A stretch of 64,000 nt of DNA, from positions 91,636,143-91,700,142 of the forward strand of contig NC_062220.1 of NCBI RefSeq assembly GCF_902686445.1. The letters are read 5' to 3'. The position numbers were made by a program, and so were the translations under genes. The notes under the pieces were generated by a model. That model worked only from the letters and a program-made list of their open reading frames with translations. It was not told the origin of the DNA and ran no database searches. Positions 21,822 to 32,845 of this stretch are shown here, in pieces. Source of the DNA: Sciurus carolinensis. Its lineage: Eukaryota; Chordata; Mammalia; Rodentia; Sciuridae. Each line of letters opens with the position of its first letter. The first letter of the stretch is position 1.

Positions 21822-22030
21822 GTCTGTTTCGTGCTGCTAAAATTCAATACCATGGATTTAGTTATTTATAAAAAAAATAGAAATTTATTTTCTTGCAATT
21901 CTGGACGTTGGGAAGAACAAGACTGAGGACTGGTATGTGTCAAGGACCTTTTTGCCTCATTATCCTACTATCTTAATTTTTCATTTTAGGTTGTGTGATC
22001 ATGCCCTACCCCTAGTTCCTTATTTTTAAT
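21822..22030 (-). mobile_element. MaLR-type LTR fragment, minus
   Basis: It begins with cttagtctgtttcgtgctgc, then taaaattcaataccatgg, agaaatttatt and caattctgg. This is the pattern at the reversed 3' end of mammalian apparent LTR (MLT/MST-like) repeats. Noncoding remnant; subfamily not determined. Confidence 0.6.
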
Positions 22031-22079
22031 TCAAGACAATTAACTAAATTAAATTAAAATCAATTTATGCATATATTAC

Positions 22080-22173
22080 TTTTTTTTTTTTTTTTTTTGG
22101 GTGCTGGGGATCGAACCCAGGGCCTTGTGCTTACAAGGCAAGCACTCTACCGACTGAGCTATCTCCGCAGCCC
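22080..22173 (-). repeat. ID SINE, minus, young
   Basis: A T run of about 18, then gggtgctggggatcgaaccc, agggccttgtgcttacaagg, caagcactctaccgactgag and ctatctccgcagcccc. The flanking TTACTTTTTT repeats on both sides form a short target duplication. Confidence 0.9.
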
Positions 22174-22339
22174 CTTACTTTTTTGATCCTAGCTATCATA
22201 ATGGGTGAAGTGGTATATGGTAGTTTTATTTGTCATTTTCATGGTTAATAATGGTGTTAAGTATCTTTTTATGTGCTATCTCAATTTGTATATCTTATTG
22301 AAAGAAACATGTATTCAGAACCATTGCCTTCACCACCCT

Positions 22340-22592
22340 GCCTTGTTTTTGGGTTGAGGGTTGAATCCAGGGACATGGTTGGCATGTGCTTTACTACTGA
22401 ACTATACTACTAACTGCCCACTCTTAAAAAAATTAGTTCTTTTTAGTTATACATCATAGTAGAATATATTTTTTTTTGTAGTATATGGACACAATACTTT
22501 TAATTTTATTTTTATGTGGTGCTGAGAATCGAACCCAATGCCTCACACATGCCAGGTGAGTGTTCCACCACTGAGCCACAATCCCAGCCCAG
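22340..22592 (-). repeat. Diverged ID and tailed ID SINEs, minus
   Basis: An old ID unit (22350-22420) and a tailed ID copy (22435-22590: ttagttatacatcatagtag, gtggtgctgagaatcgaacc, gagccacaatcccagccc). Confidence 0.75.
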
Positions 22593-22952
22593 TAGAATGT
22601 ATTTTGGCTTTTCATACATACATGGAGTATAGCTTCCCATTCTTATAGTGGTACATGATGTGGAGTTACACTGGTTGTGTTTCCTATATGAACATAAGAA
22701 AGTTATGTCTGATTCATTCTACTGTCTTTCCTATTCCCATCCCGTGAACCACTCCTCCTTCTTCCCCCTAAGCCTGTTGTGAGTTAGCAGCCTGCATATC
22801 AGAGAAAATATTTGGCCTTTGTTTTTCTGGGATTGACTTATTTCACTTAGCATAATAGCTTCTACTTCCATTCATTTACTGGAAAATGCCATAATTTCAT
22901 TCTTCTTTAAGGCCAGGTAATATTCCATTGTGTATATGTACCATGTATTTTT

Positions 22953-23041
22953 TTTTTTTTTTTTTGGGTGCTGGGGATTGAACTCAGGGCCTTGTGCTTG
23001 CAAGGCAAGCACTCTACCAACTGAGCTATATCCCCAGCCCC
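22953..23041 (-). repeat. ID SINE nested in L1
   Basis: A near-consensus ID in minus orientation after a T run, flanked by the 16-bp direct repeat TGTACCATGTATTTTT at 22937-22952 and 23042-23057. The insertion splits the L1 ORF2 reading frame. Confidence 0.92.
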
Positions 23042-23534
23042 TGTACCATGTATTTTTAACCATTCATCTGTTGAACGGCATCTAGTTTGGTTCCATAGTT
23101 TAGTTATTGTGAATTGAGCTGCTATAGACATTGATATGGCTGTGTCACTGTATTATGCTGATTTTAAGTCCTTTGGGTATAAACTGAGGAGTGGAATAGC
23201 TGGGTCAAGTGGTGGTTCCATTCCAAGTTTTCTAAGGAATCTCCATACTGCTTTCCAGAGTGCTTGCACCAATTTGCAGTCTCTCCAGTAATATTTAGTG
23301 TACCTTTTCCCCACATCCTCACCAACATTTATTGTTGCTTGTATTCTTGGATAATTGCCATTCTGACTGGAGTGAGGTGAAATTTCAGTGTTTTGATTTG
23401 CATTTCTGTAATAGCTAGATGTTGAACATATTTTCATGTTTGTCGATTGATTGTATTTCTTCTTCTGTGAAGTGTCTGTTAATTCCTTAGCCCATTTATT
23501 GATTGGGTTATTTGTTTTTTGGTGTTAAAATTTT

Positions 23535-23770
23535 TTTTTTTTTTTGGCAGTGCTGGGGATCAAACCCAGGGTTTTGTGCTTGCAAGGCAAGCACTCTACC
23601 GACTGAACTATCTCCCCAGCCCGGTGTTAAATTAAAAAAATTTTTTTTTAAGATGTTGATAGACCTTTATTTTATTCATTTATTTATATGTGGTGCTGAG
23701 AATTGAACCCAGTTCCTCACACATGCTAGGCAAGCGCTCTACCACTGAGGCACAACTCTAACTCCTGATG
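23535..23770 (-). repeat. ID and tailed ID SINEs stacked in the same L1 site
   Basis: The first insertion (T run, then gcagtgctggggatcaaacc through atctccccagccc) is flanked by GGTGTTAAA on both sides. A second, tailed ID begins a few bases later and is again followed by a TGTTAAG-like copy of the site. Successive insertions used the same A/T-rich target. Confidence 0.8.
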
Positions 23771-24639
23771 TTAAGTTTTATGAGTTCTTTATGTATTCTG
23801 GAGATTAATGCTCTATCTGAGGTGTAATGCTCTATCTGAGGTGTAAGGGATAAACATTTTCTCCCATTCTGTAGGCTTCATGTTTTGATTATTTCCTTTG
23901 ATGTGAAGAAGCTTTTTAGTTTGAGTCCATCCCATTTATTGATTCTTAATTTTACTTCTTGTACTTTAGGAATCTTGTTAAGAAAGTCACTTCCTAAGCT
24001 GACATGGAGGAGATTTGGGCCTACTTTTTCTTCTGTTAGGCCCAGAGTTTCTGATCTAAAGTCCCAGGTCCTTGATCCACTTAGAGATGAGTTTTGTGCA
24101 TGGTGAGAGTAGGGGTCTAATTTTTATTTTATTTCATATGGATTCCAGTTTTCCCAGCACCATTTGTTGAAGAGACTATCTTTTTTTCCAATGTATGTTA
24201 ATGGTTCCTTGTCTAGTATGAGATAACTGTATTTATGTGGGCTTGTCTCTCTGTTTTCTGTTCTGTACCATTGGTCTCATGTCTATTTTGGTGTCAGTAC
24301 TGTGCCATTTTTATTATTGTAGCTCTGTAATACAATTTAATAATAATATAATAATAATATAATTTAAGGTCTTGTATTGTGATGCCTCCTGTTTCACTTT
24401 CCTTGCTAAGGACTGCTTTGGCTATTCTGGGCCTCTTATTTTTCCAAATGAATTTCATGACTGCATTTTCTATCTCTAGGAAGAATGTCATTGGAACCTT
24501 AATAGAAATTGCATTAAATATGTATAGTGCTTTTGGTAGGATGACCATTTTGACAATATTAATTCTGCCTATCCAAGAGCATGGGAGATCTTTCTGCCTT
24601 CTAAAGTCTTCTTCGACTGCTCACTTTTAGTTGTATTTT

Positions 24640-24875
24640 TGTCTTTTGTTATTGAGTTGTATGAGTTCTTTGTAGGTTACAAATGCAGGTCTAGTTCTCT
24701 GTTATATGATTTGCAAATTTTTTCACCATTCTGTGGGTTATCTTTTTATCTTGTTGATGGGTCCTTTGAAATAAAAAAGTGTTGAATTTTAATTAAGTTC
24801 ACTTTATTTACTTTTTCTTTTGTTATTCATGCTTTCAGTTTTCAAATCTGTCATGAAAATTTACTTACCCATTCT
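24640..24875 (-). mobile_element. Older L1 fragment, minus
   Basis: Sequence such as gagttctttgtaggttacaa, atatgatttgcaaatttttt and ttcaccattctgtgggttat is the familiar reversed late-ORF2 region of old mammalian L1. It abuts the better-preserved L1 to its left. Confidence 0.6.
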
Positions 24876-24884
24876 TTTTTATAA

Positions 24885-26155
24885 AATTTTTTTTAGTTGT
24901 AGATGGATGCAATACCTTTATTTATTTAATTTTATGTGGTGCTGAGGATTGAACTCAGTGCCTCACTCATGCTAGGCAAGCGCTCTACCAATGAGATACA
25001 ACTTCAGCCTTCTTACCCATTCTTCTAATAGTACTTTTTAAAGAGATTTTTAGGCAGAAGATGTAGCTTAGTGGTAGAGTGCTTTCCTAGCATGAGCAAG
25101 GATCTGGGTGTAATCCCAGTATTTAAAAAAAAAAATCTATATATATATATATTTGGTTTAAGCTACACATTAGCTTACATTTGGGCCTTTATTTTGAGTT
25201 CCTTTTTTGTGTATTTTGAGGTAGAAATAGGGAGACAAGGAATGGGTTTTGGTTTAAATACTACAGACTATTGTGGTTCCTACTGAGTTTCAGTAGATTT
25301 TGATTTTTTAAAATATTTTGCAGTGTTGGGGATATAAGCCAGGGCTTCACACACACTAGGCAAGTGCTGTACCACTGAGCTGTATCCCTAGACCTAGTCC
25401 TTTGTTTTCTTTAAATAAATGTTTATTTGATATATACTTTTAGGTCTACTTGCAGAGACTTGAAATGATTTCTTTCCCTTTTGGTTCTGGGGTGCGAACT
25501 CAGGGGTTTTACCACTGAGCTATGTCCCAAGTCCTTTTTATTTATTTATTTATGGTTTTGGTATTGGGGTTTGAACCCAGGAGTGCTTAACCACTTTCAC
25601 TGTCTTTTTTATTTTTTACTTTGGGACAGGGTCTTACTAAGTTGCTGAAACTCTTGCTAAATTGATAAGACTGGTCTTGAACTTGTGATCCTCCTGCCTC
25701 AGCTTCCTAAGTGGCTTGGATTACTGGTGTGCCTGGTTAAATGGTTAAAATAATTTTCACCAATTTTCTTGGACATTCGGTCCATGGAGTTTCTCATATG
25801 CCATGCCCAGAGTGGAACCTATTGGGTGATGTTGTTATAGGCTGAAATCCCAGGGACTCTAGAAGCTGAAGCAGGAAGATTACAGATTTGAGACTGGCCT
25901 GGGTAATTTAGTGAGACTGTCTCAAAATAAATAATAAAAAGGGTTGGGAATGTAGTTTAGTGGGAGAGCACCCCTGGGTTCAATCCATAGTACCCCCCCA
26001 CCAAAAAAAAAAAAAGAGGAAAAAAGCCCCTGATTTTATATATGCTTATTAGGAACCCAGTTCCTCCCACCACCCCGTGCTGGGGATTGAACCCAGGGCC
26101 TTGTGCTTGCAAGGCAAACACTCTACCAACTGAGCTACATCCCCAGTCCTACTGT
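24885..26155. repeat. SINE-rich stretch in BBS9 intron 1
   Basis: Tailed ID minus (24890-25012), ID plus (25052-25115), ID-like minus (25315-25395), B1-ID fragments minus (25480-25540 and 25555-25735), B1-ID plus (about 25840-26000), and a near-consensus ID minus (26070-26150). About 25140-25310, 25396-25480 and 25740-25840 are unique. Confidence 0.75.
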
Positions 26156-26284
26156 TACTGTTTTTGAAAAGAAAATTTTCTGCAGGTATATTTTCTTAGA
26201 ACCAAAGAATTAAGTCTTATGGATAAACAGGGATATTCAACAACCTTAAGTCATATGTATTTGCTATCAGATCCCTCTCTCTTT

Positions 26285-27726
26285 TTTCTTTTTTTTTTTT
26301 TTTTTCTTTTTTTTTTTATTATAAAATTGTAAACAAATGGGATACATGCTGATTCTCTGTCTGTATATGGCGTAAAGGCATACCATTTGTGTAATCATAA
26401 ATCTACATAGGGTAATGTTGTTTGATTCATTCTGCCATTTTTTCCCTTCCCCCCCTCCCCTCCCACCCTTCCCCTCCATCTATACAGTCCTTCCTTCCTC
26501 CATTCCTGCCCCCCTCCCTAAACCCAACTCCAACCCCAACACTAACCCTTCCCACCCCCCATTATGTGTCATCATCCACTTATTAGCGATATCATTCTTC
26601 CTTTGGTTTTTTGAGATTGGCTTATCTCACTTAGCATGATAGTCTCCAGTTTCATCCATTTGCCTGCAAATGCCATAATTTTATCGTTCTTTATGGCTGA
26701 GTAATATTCCATTGTATATATATACCACATTTTCTTTATCCATTCATCAATTGAAGGACATCTAGGTTGGTTCCACAATCTGGCTATTGTGAACTGAGCA
26801 GCAATGAACATTGATGTGGCTGTATCTCTGTAATATGCTGATTTTAAGTCCTTTGGGTATAGGCCAAGGAGTGGGATAGCTGGGTCAAATGGTGTTTCCA
26901 TTCCAAGTTTTCTAAGGAATCTCCACACTGCTTTCCAGAGTGGCTGCACTAATTTGCATCCCCACCAGCAATGTAAGAGTGTACCTTTCTCCCCACATCC
27001 TCGCCAACACCTGTTGTTGGTTGTATTCTTGATAATTGCCATTCTAATTGGGGTGAGATGGAATCTTAGGGTGGTTTTGATTTGCATTTCTCTTATTACT
27101 AGAGATGTTGAACATTTTTCCATATGTTTGTTGATTGCTTGTATATCTTCTTCTGTGAAGTGTCTATTCATTTCGTTAGCCCATTTGTCGATTGGATTAT
27201 TTACATTCTTGGTGTAGAGTTTTTTGAGTTCTTTATAGATTCTGGAGATTAGCGCTCTATCTGAAGTATGATTGGCAAAGATTTTCTCCCACTCTGTAGG
27301 CTCTTTCTTTGCATTGCTGATAGTTTCCTTTGCTGAGAGAAAGCTTTTTAGTTTGAATCTATCCCAGTTATTAATTCTTGCTTTTATTTCTTGTGCTATG
27401 GGAGTCCTGTTGAGGAAGTCTGGTCCTAAGCCGACATGTTGAAGCTCTGGACCTACTTTTTCTTCTATAAGATGCAAGGTCTCTGGTCTGATTCCGAGAT
27501 CCTTAATCCATTTTGAGTTTAGTTTCGTGCATGGTGAGAGATATGGGTTTAGTTTCATTCTGTTGCATATGGATTTCCAATTCTCCCAGCACCATTTGTT
27601 GAAGAGGCTATCTTTTCTCCATTGCATATTTTTGGCCCCTTTGTCTAGTATGAGAAAATTGTATTTATTTGGGTTTGTGTCCGTGTCCTCTATTCTGTAC
27701 CATTGATCCACCTTTCTATTTTGGTA
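26285..27726 (-). mobile_element. 5'-truncated L1 with long open ORF2 C-terminus
   Basis: The minus strand holds a single uninterrupted frame from 27711 to 26572 (379 codons) covering the end of ORF2. It contains [40 protein letters not shown], the zinc-knuckle-like [18 protein letters not shown] and [21 protein letters not shown] 3' UTR with a pyrimidine-rich tract (26440-26540 on the plus strand) and a long T/A tail (26281-26320) follow. The absence of stops, unlike every other L1 here, marks it as the youngest L1 fragment. It is truncated at about 27726, so it lacks endonuclease and RT motifs and is not autonomous. Confidence 0.93.
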
Positions 27727-28350
27727 CCCCAGTGCTGGGGTTTAAACCCAGGCCCTTACTTGGTAGACAGGCACTCTACCTTCCTTCCTTCCTTCCTGTA
27801 CTGGGGTTTGAACCCAGGAGCATTCAACCACTGAGCCACATCCCCAATCCTATTTTGTATTTTATTTAGAGACAGGGTCTCACCGAGTTGCTTAGTGCCT
27901 TGCTGTTGTTGAGGCTGGCTTTGAACTTGAGATCATCCTGCGTAAGCCACGCAAGCTGCTGGGGTTACAGGTGTGCACAACTGTGCCTAGCCTGGTCCTT
28001 TATTTTATGTGATTTTTTTTTTTTTTTGTAACAAGGATTGAACCCAGGGGTACTTAAACACTGAGCAACATCCCCAGCCCTTTTTATTTTTTATTTTGAG
28101 TCAGAGTCTCACTAGGTTGCTTACAGTCTCACTAAGTTGCTGAAGTTTGCTGCAATCCTCTTGCCTCAGCCTCCTGAGCCACTGGGAGTACAGGGATGCA
28201 CCACTGTGCCTGGCTCCCTTATTTTATGTTGAGACAGGTGTGTGCCACCATGCCCAGCTAAATGTACTTTGGGTGTGGTGCTGGTAGCCAAAACCAAGAC
28301 CTTGTGCATATTAGGCAAGTATCCTACTACCAATATATATCCCTGACCCT
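27727..28350 (-). repeat. SINE cluster, minus
   Basis: An ID remnant (27729-27780) runs into a (TTCC)n tract (27779-27797). B1-ID at 27798-27992, B1-ID at 28010-28213, a B1 scrap, and an ID-like unit (28265-28350) follow. Confidence 0.75.
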
Positions 28351-28364
28351 ACTACATTTTTACT

Positions 28365-28525
28365 TAATGTTCACAGTACTATCCTTACCTTTATTTTGTA
28401 GAAGAATATAAAGAAGTTCAGTAGCCTTTAGTAACCTGCCCCAGTTTGCATGGTTAGTATATGGTAGAGCAGGAATTGAACTCATAATAGATTGCCTCCA
28501 GTGTCTATCCTTTTCACTACATTCT
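28365..28525 (-). repeat. MIR SINE remnant, minus
   Basis: An ancient MIR core in reverse: gaagaatataaagaagttca, taacctgccccagtttgc, ggttagtatatggtagagca and ggaattgaactc. Heavily diverged. Confidence 0.65.
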
Positions 28526-28621
28526 GAACCAATTTCTTAGTTAACTTTCCACAAAAAAAATAACTTTTGTTTCTGTGATTAGCCTACATGGAATGCCTGC
28601 TCTAAGAACCAGATTGATCTG

Positions 28622-28830
28622 CATTTTTTAGTACCAGAGATTGAACCAATGGGCACTTAAGTATTGAGTCACATCTCCAGCCCTTTTTATATTTTATTTT
28701 GAAACAGAATCTTGTTAAGTTACTTAGGGTCTTCCTTTAATTACTGCGGTTGGCTTTGAACTCCCAATTTTCCTGCCTCAGTCTCCTGAACTGCTGGGAT
28801 TACAGGCAAGTGCCAACCATGCTCAACTTG
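28622..28830 (-). repeat. B1-ID SINE, minus
   Basis: tagtaccagagattgaacca through cagccctttttatattttat, a B1 part, and a ggattacaggcaagtgcc end. Moderately diverged. Confidence 0.8.
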
Positions 28831-28850
28831 ATCTGTGTTTTTTAAAAAGG

Positions 28851-29455
28851 ACAGTTGATCTTCATTATTTGTGAATTCCGTATTTATGAATTTGCCTGCT
28901 TGCTAAATTTTATTTATAATCCCCAAATCAATGCTTGCAATGCTTTTGCGATCATCCTCAGTTACAAGGAAAGCAATAGAAAGTTTGGTGAAAGTGACTC
29001 TTTGACTTTTTGTTTCATTTCTTATAAACAAGTGTCATTTCATGGTATATTCAGGCTAATTTTTTTGCATTTTTGTAAAAAATTGCATTTCTTTTCCTGG
29101 CGATTCCCCTGTTTAAGGTGTATATGCTAAAGTGTTGCCTAATGTTCCTAAGTGCAAGAAGTCTGTGATGTACTATATGGAGAAAATGTGTGTAAGGAGA
29201 TGTACTTTGTTCAGGCTGAGTTATAGTGCTGTTGGCCATGAGTTCAATGGTAATAAGTCAACAATATGTATTAAATAAACATACACGCACAAAAACAACA
29301 TTATATATCGATTGATAATAATATGACTAGAGGCTCTCAGGAACCTAACCCTGTATTTTCTTCTCTGAGCAATGCTTTAGTATTTGCTGATTTGTTAAGT
29401 TAGTATTTCTGGTGATCTTATATAATGATGGTTGCAAATTAGGAGAATTGACTCT
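28851..29455 (+). mobile_element. Tigger-like (pogo) DNA transposon remnant
   Basis: It starts cagttgatcttcattatttg and ends caaattaggagaattgactc. The reverse complement of the end matches the start imperfectly, as expected for old Tigger terminal inverted repeats. Internally, 29116-29278 encodes a decayed transposase N-terminus (PNVPKCKKSVM, then LSYSAVGHEFNGNKSTICIK), the DNA-binding helix-turn-helix of Tigger/pogo transposases, ending in TAA. A large internal deletion removed the catalytic domain, making it non-autonomous. It lies in BBS9 intron 1, about 1 kb before exon 2. Confidence 0.78.
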
Positions 29456-29770
29456 ATTTCCTGTTTATATCAGTGTAGCATGAAGGAAAGCTTCATCTAG
29501 GTTACAGAGACAAACTCTAGTAGAATCCCAAAGTATGTGATGCTGTGGAATTAAAATGTCCAGTATACATTCACATTAGTAACTCAATAGGAGGTAAGGT
29601 TGGTAGATGCTCATTCTAGATAAAAATTCAAAGTATAGAGAGATTGCGTGATTGCCTGAGGACATCCCTAGTTAGTGCCTGAGGACACACCAGTAGTTGT
29701 ATGAATGGACCTGCAAACCAATTTTTTTTGTTTCTCCTTGTGAATTTCTCTCTTCCATCTGGCCTTCTTT
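29456..29770. other. BBS9: BBS9 intron 1, mostly unique
   Basis: No exon. A stretch near 29600-29710 (gagagattgcgtgattgcct and flanks) is vaguely MIR-like but too diverged to claim. Confidence 0.4.
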
Positions 29771-29771
29771 T

Positions 29772-30105
29772 TTTGGGTGGGGGTCAATACTGAGGATTAA
29801 GCCCAGTGGTGTTTTACCACTGAACTAGATCCCCAGCACCACCACGCTGGCCCCTGTTTGATACTGGGCATTGAACCCAGTTGCACCAAGCCATATCCCC
29901 AGCCCCACTTCCAACTTGCAGTCTTCTTACCTCAGCCTCCCAGGTCCCTGGGATTACAGGCATGTACCACCATGCCTGGTTCCAGCCCTTTTTGAGACAG
30001 GGTCCTGCTAAATTGCTTAGGCTAGTCATGAACTTGCTTAACCTCGAGCCTTAACCTCCCAAGTTACTGGAATTACAGGTGTGCACCATCGTGCTGGGCT
30101 AGATT
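29772..30105 (-). repeat. B1/ID SINE fragments, minus
   Basis: A diverged ID head (29783-29840) with a second ID-like head (29850-29905), a B1 part ending ttacaggcatgtaccaccat, and a further B1 fragment (29990-30100). Confidence 0.75.
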
Positions 30106-30427
30106 TTGAATCTTGATCATGCAAAGCACTCTTTTTTTTGTTCTTTGTACAGTTCTTTTCTAGATGTCTTAGAGGATAGAATTAGTTCAACATGAGTGAA
30201 AAATTTCTCGGCCCAGTTTACCAGTGACATTGCAAAAAACCTAATTAATGTGGATTCCAATCACTTGGATCTGTGGTTTCATGTAAGAGAACCAAATACA
30301 AAACAATTAAAGTTAAATACATAAATGTTAATCTCAAAGTATCCAAGTTTAATTTGTTCTGCCTTAAGAGATGATTAATTCATAGTGTGAAGTGAATTTT
30401 TATTATAAACAAATGCTTTCTTTTTAG
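30106..30427 (+). other. BBS9: BBS9 intron 1 end, splice acceptor region
   Basis: Unique AT-rich sequence ending in a pyrimidine tract and acceptor, ctttctttttag, with AG at 30426-30427. Confidence 0.75.
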
Positions 30428-30550
30428 AGTGAAAGAAAATGTCTTTATTTAAAGCCCGTGATTGGTGGTCTACTGTTCTGGGGGAAAAAGAAGAATTTGA
30501 TCAAGGCTGTTTGTGTTTGGCTGATGTTGATAATAGTGGAAGTGGACAAG
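30428..30550 (+). CDS. BBS9: BBS9 exon 2 with start codon (CDS from 30439)
   Basis: BBS9 (PTHB1) is a core BBSome subunit that helps traffic membrane proteins in primary cilia; loss causes Bardet-Biedl syndrome 9 in people. The exon begins after the AG at 30427. The start codon is at 30439-30441 and the frame reads MSLFKARDWWSTVLGEKEEF, then DQGCLCLADVDNSGSGQ, closely matching the human N-terminus as remembered (differences at ST[V/I]L, G[E/D]K and D/N-rich positions). It ends at the consensus donor CAAG|GTAAGC with one base of codon 38 carried over. This is the first part of the N-terminal beta-propeller. The start is supported by homology and by an A at -3. Confidence 0.96.
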
Positions 30551-30569
30551 GTAAGCAACTTGTGCCCCT

Positions 30570-31645
30570 GCTTCTTTTTTTTTTGGTGGTGGTGGGACAT
30601 TGAAGCCAGGGCTTCACATATTCTAGACAAGTGATCTAGCACTGAACTGTAGCCACAGCCGTCATGACTGTGCATCTTGGAGCAAAACTTAAAAGATAAC
30701 AAATATAAATGATTTGCCTTTTAATTATTTACTATTTTTTTTTCTTGTGGTTCTGGTGATCAAAACTCAGGCCTTGTGTATACTAGGCAAGCATTCTACC
30801 TCTGAGCTACACCCCCAAACTTTGAATTGCTTGAGAGTTGAACCTAGGGGACTCTTATTTTTGAGGTACATCCTGAGCCCTTTTTATTTTTCATTTTGAG
30901 ACAGACTCTCACTAAGTTGCCAAGCTGGCCTTGTATTTACAATCCTCCTACCTCAGCCTTCTGAGTGACTGGATTAGAAGCATTTGTTACTGTGACTTGA
31001 TTGGATTTGCCCTTTTAAATATATACATTATAAAACATAATTATAATCTTTTATGTATGTGTGTGTGTGGTACTAGATATAGAACCCAGAGATGCTGTAT
31101 CACCGACCTACATCCTCATCCTGGCTTCATTATCTGTTTATTGTTATTGCATCCTATCCTATTCTTACATTATTTGTTCCTCTTTACATCTTCATGTGTT
31201 TTATTATTTTTTAATTTAAAAATTTTTTAAAATACTGGGGATTTAACCCAGGAGCCTTTTAACATTGAGCTACATCCCTGGCCCTTTGTTAATGTTTTAT
31301 TTTGAGACAGGACCTTGCTTAGTTGCTTAGGGCCTGGCTATGTTACTGAGGCTGACTTCAAATTAACAGTCCTCTTGCCCCAGCCCCCTGATTTGCTGGG
31401 ATTACAGGCATTTGTGCCACCATGCCTGGATCTTCATGTGTTTCAAGTGGTCTTTAGAATAGTTTAGTTCTGCTGATCACATTGCTGCACACCATCCCAG
31501 CGATTTGGAAGGCTGAGGTAGGAAGACTGCAAGTTCAAGGCCTGCCTTGGTAATTTAGCAAGACCCTGTCTCAAAAAAGGCTGGGAATGAGTTCAGTGGT
31601 AAAGCACCCCTCAATTCAATCCCCAGTAGTGAAAAAACAATAAAC
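30570..31645. repeat. SINE cluster in BBS9 intron 2
   Basis: ID-like minus (30575-30663, starting only 20 nt after the exon 2 donor), ID minus (30735-30815), B1-ID minus (30825-30990), an ID-like piece (31068-31130), B1-ID minus (31230-31432), and B1-ID plus (31468-31640). Confidence 0.75.
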
Positions 31646-32260
31646 AAACAAAAAGCAACATCAACAAAATAAAATTCAACCCCAATCCAACCCCCCCTTA
31701 TAAAAAAATCAGTTTAGTTCCATATCATTGTTATATGAAATATTTTTTGGTTTAAATAATTATAGTAACTTTTATTTTATTTTGCAATTCAAATAATCTT
31801 TGGTCTCTCAGGAAGAAAGCTTTATAACCATTGTTTCATTCAGTATATATAAATAATGTCCCCTTCATTTTTCTTTATTTCTTTTGACTATAATAGAATC
31901 ACTAGAATCTGGGGAATAAAGTGAAAAGGGAAAATTATATTGGCAAAGAAGAAGAATGAGAGGCTCTAAACTACAGTGAGCACATTCTCAATTATTTCTG
32001 AGGAAATGTAGGTCTTTCTTTCCACCAATAGGAGATGGAATGACCTTCTATTCAGAGGATGTCCTTGAGGGGGTCTCTGAAAGATAATCAAACCTACTTC
32101 TGTCCAATTGTTAAAGCTTATGGTTCCCCTATTATTTGGCCCCACAGAACAATCTTGCCGTGAAAATATCTACCAGAGAGAACAATTTCAAACCCAGTTC
32201 TGTCCAAAGTATCTTAACTCTCAACTTAGTTGGAAGCTATACTTTCTGATTTTCTTTTCT
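31646..32260. other. BBS9: BBS9 intron 2, unique stretch
   Basis: No recognised feature apart from an A/C-rich SINE tail at the left. The open frame at 32108-32362 runs into a SINE and is not a gene. Confidence 0.45.
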
Positions 32261-32261
32261 T

Positions 32262-32845
32262 TTTTTTTTTGGTACTGGGGATTTAGCCTAGGGGCACTTA
32301 CCACTGAGCTACATCCCATTACTTTTACTTTTACTTTTTATTTTGAGACAGGATCTCACTAGTTGCATAGGGCCTGGCTAAGTTCATGAGGCTGGAGTCA
32401 AAATTGCAATCTCCCTGCCTCAGCCTTCTGATTCACTGGGATTACAGGAATGCACCATTGTGCCTGAATACTGATTTTCCGCTCATTCATGTATGTCTTT
32501 TTTTTTTTTTCTTTTTCTTTGTAGTAGGGATTGAACCCAGGGATGCTTAACCATTGAGCCAAATTCCCAGACCTTTTTTATTTTGAGACAGGGTATCACT
32601 AAGTTGCTTAGGGCCTTGCTAACTGAGACTGGCCTTCAACTCGATCCTTCTGCCTCAGTCTCCAAAGTCACTGGGATTACAGGCATGTGCCATCATGCCT
32701 AGTTTTTCTTTCTTTCTCTCTCTCTCTCTCTTTTTTTCTTTTTCTTTTTTTTTTTTTTTTGTTGGTGGTGCTGGGGATTGAACCCAGGGCCTTGTGCACA
32801 CAAGGCAGTCACTCTACCAACTGAACTATATCCCAGACCACTTGT
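32262..32845 (-). repeat. Two B1-ID SINEs and one ID, minus, with pyrimidine repeat
   Basis: B1-ID at 32265-32465, B1-ID at 32495-32703, a (CT)n/(T)n tract at 32704-32760, and a near-consensus ID at 32762-32843 (gtggtgctggggattgaacc through ctatatcccagacc). Confidence 0.85.

Larger units (their letters stand above)
21165..22335 (-). mobile_element. Old L1 3' fragment, interrupted by other insertions
   Basis: Old mammalian L1 3' sequence on the minus strand is visible in pieces: 21165-21250, 21437-21640 (gatattcaattatatggata, catcggttggtggacatttg, aataatgctactataagcat), 21741-21820 and 22172-22335. It is split by a B1-ID (21255-21437), a tailed ID (21645-21740), an LTR fragment (about 21822-22030) and an ID (22080-22170). 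The nested order gives relative ages, with this L1 the oldest. Confidence 0.7.
22790..24640 (-). mobile_element. L1 ORF2/3' UTR fragment with three nested SINEs, minus
   Basis: Minus-strand L1 ORF2 C-terminal sequence is visible at 22872-22936, 23058-23437 ([32 protein letters not shown]) and 24294-24548 ([20 protein letters not shown]). It is interrupted by an ID at 22953-23041, an ID at about 23540-23622 and a tailed ID at about 23645-23765. It is more diverged than the copies at 8.2-14.6 and 26.3-27.7 kb, with a local duplication of gctctatctgaggtgta at 23811-23845. Confidence 0.88.

Noticed and set aside
26572..27711. 379-codon open frame as a host gene
   Set aside because: It is the C-terminal end of L1 ORF2, with the standard zinc-knuckle and 3' UTR.
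28855..29239. Open frames on both strands in the Tigger region
   Set aside because: The frames do not match the transposase frame and come from the decayed element.
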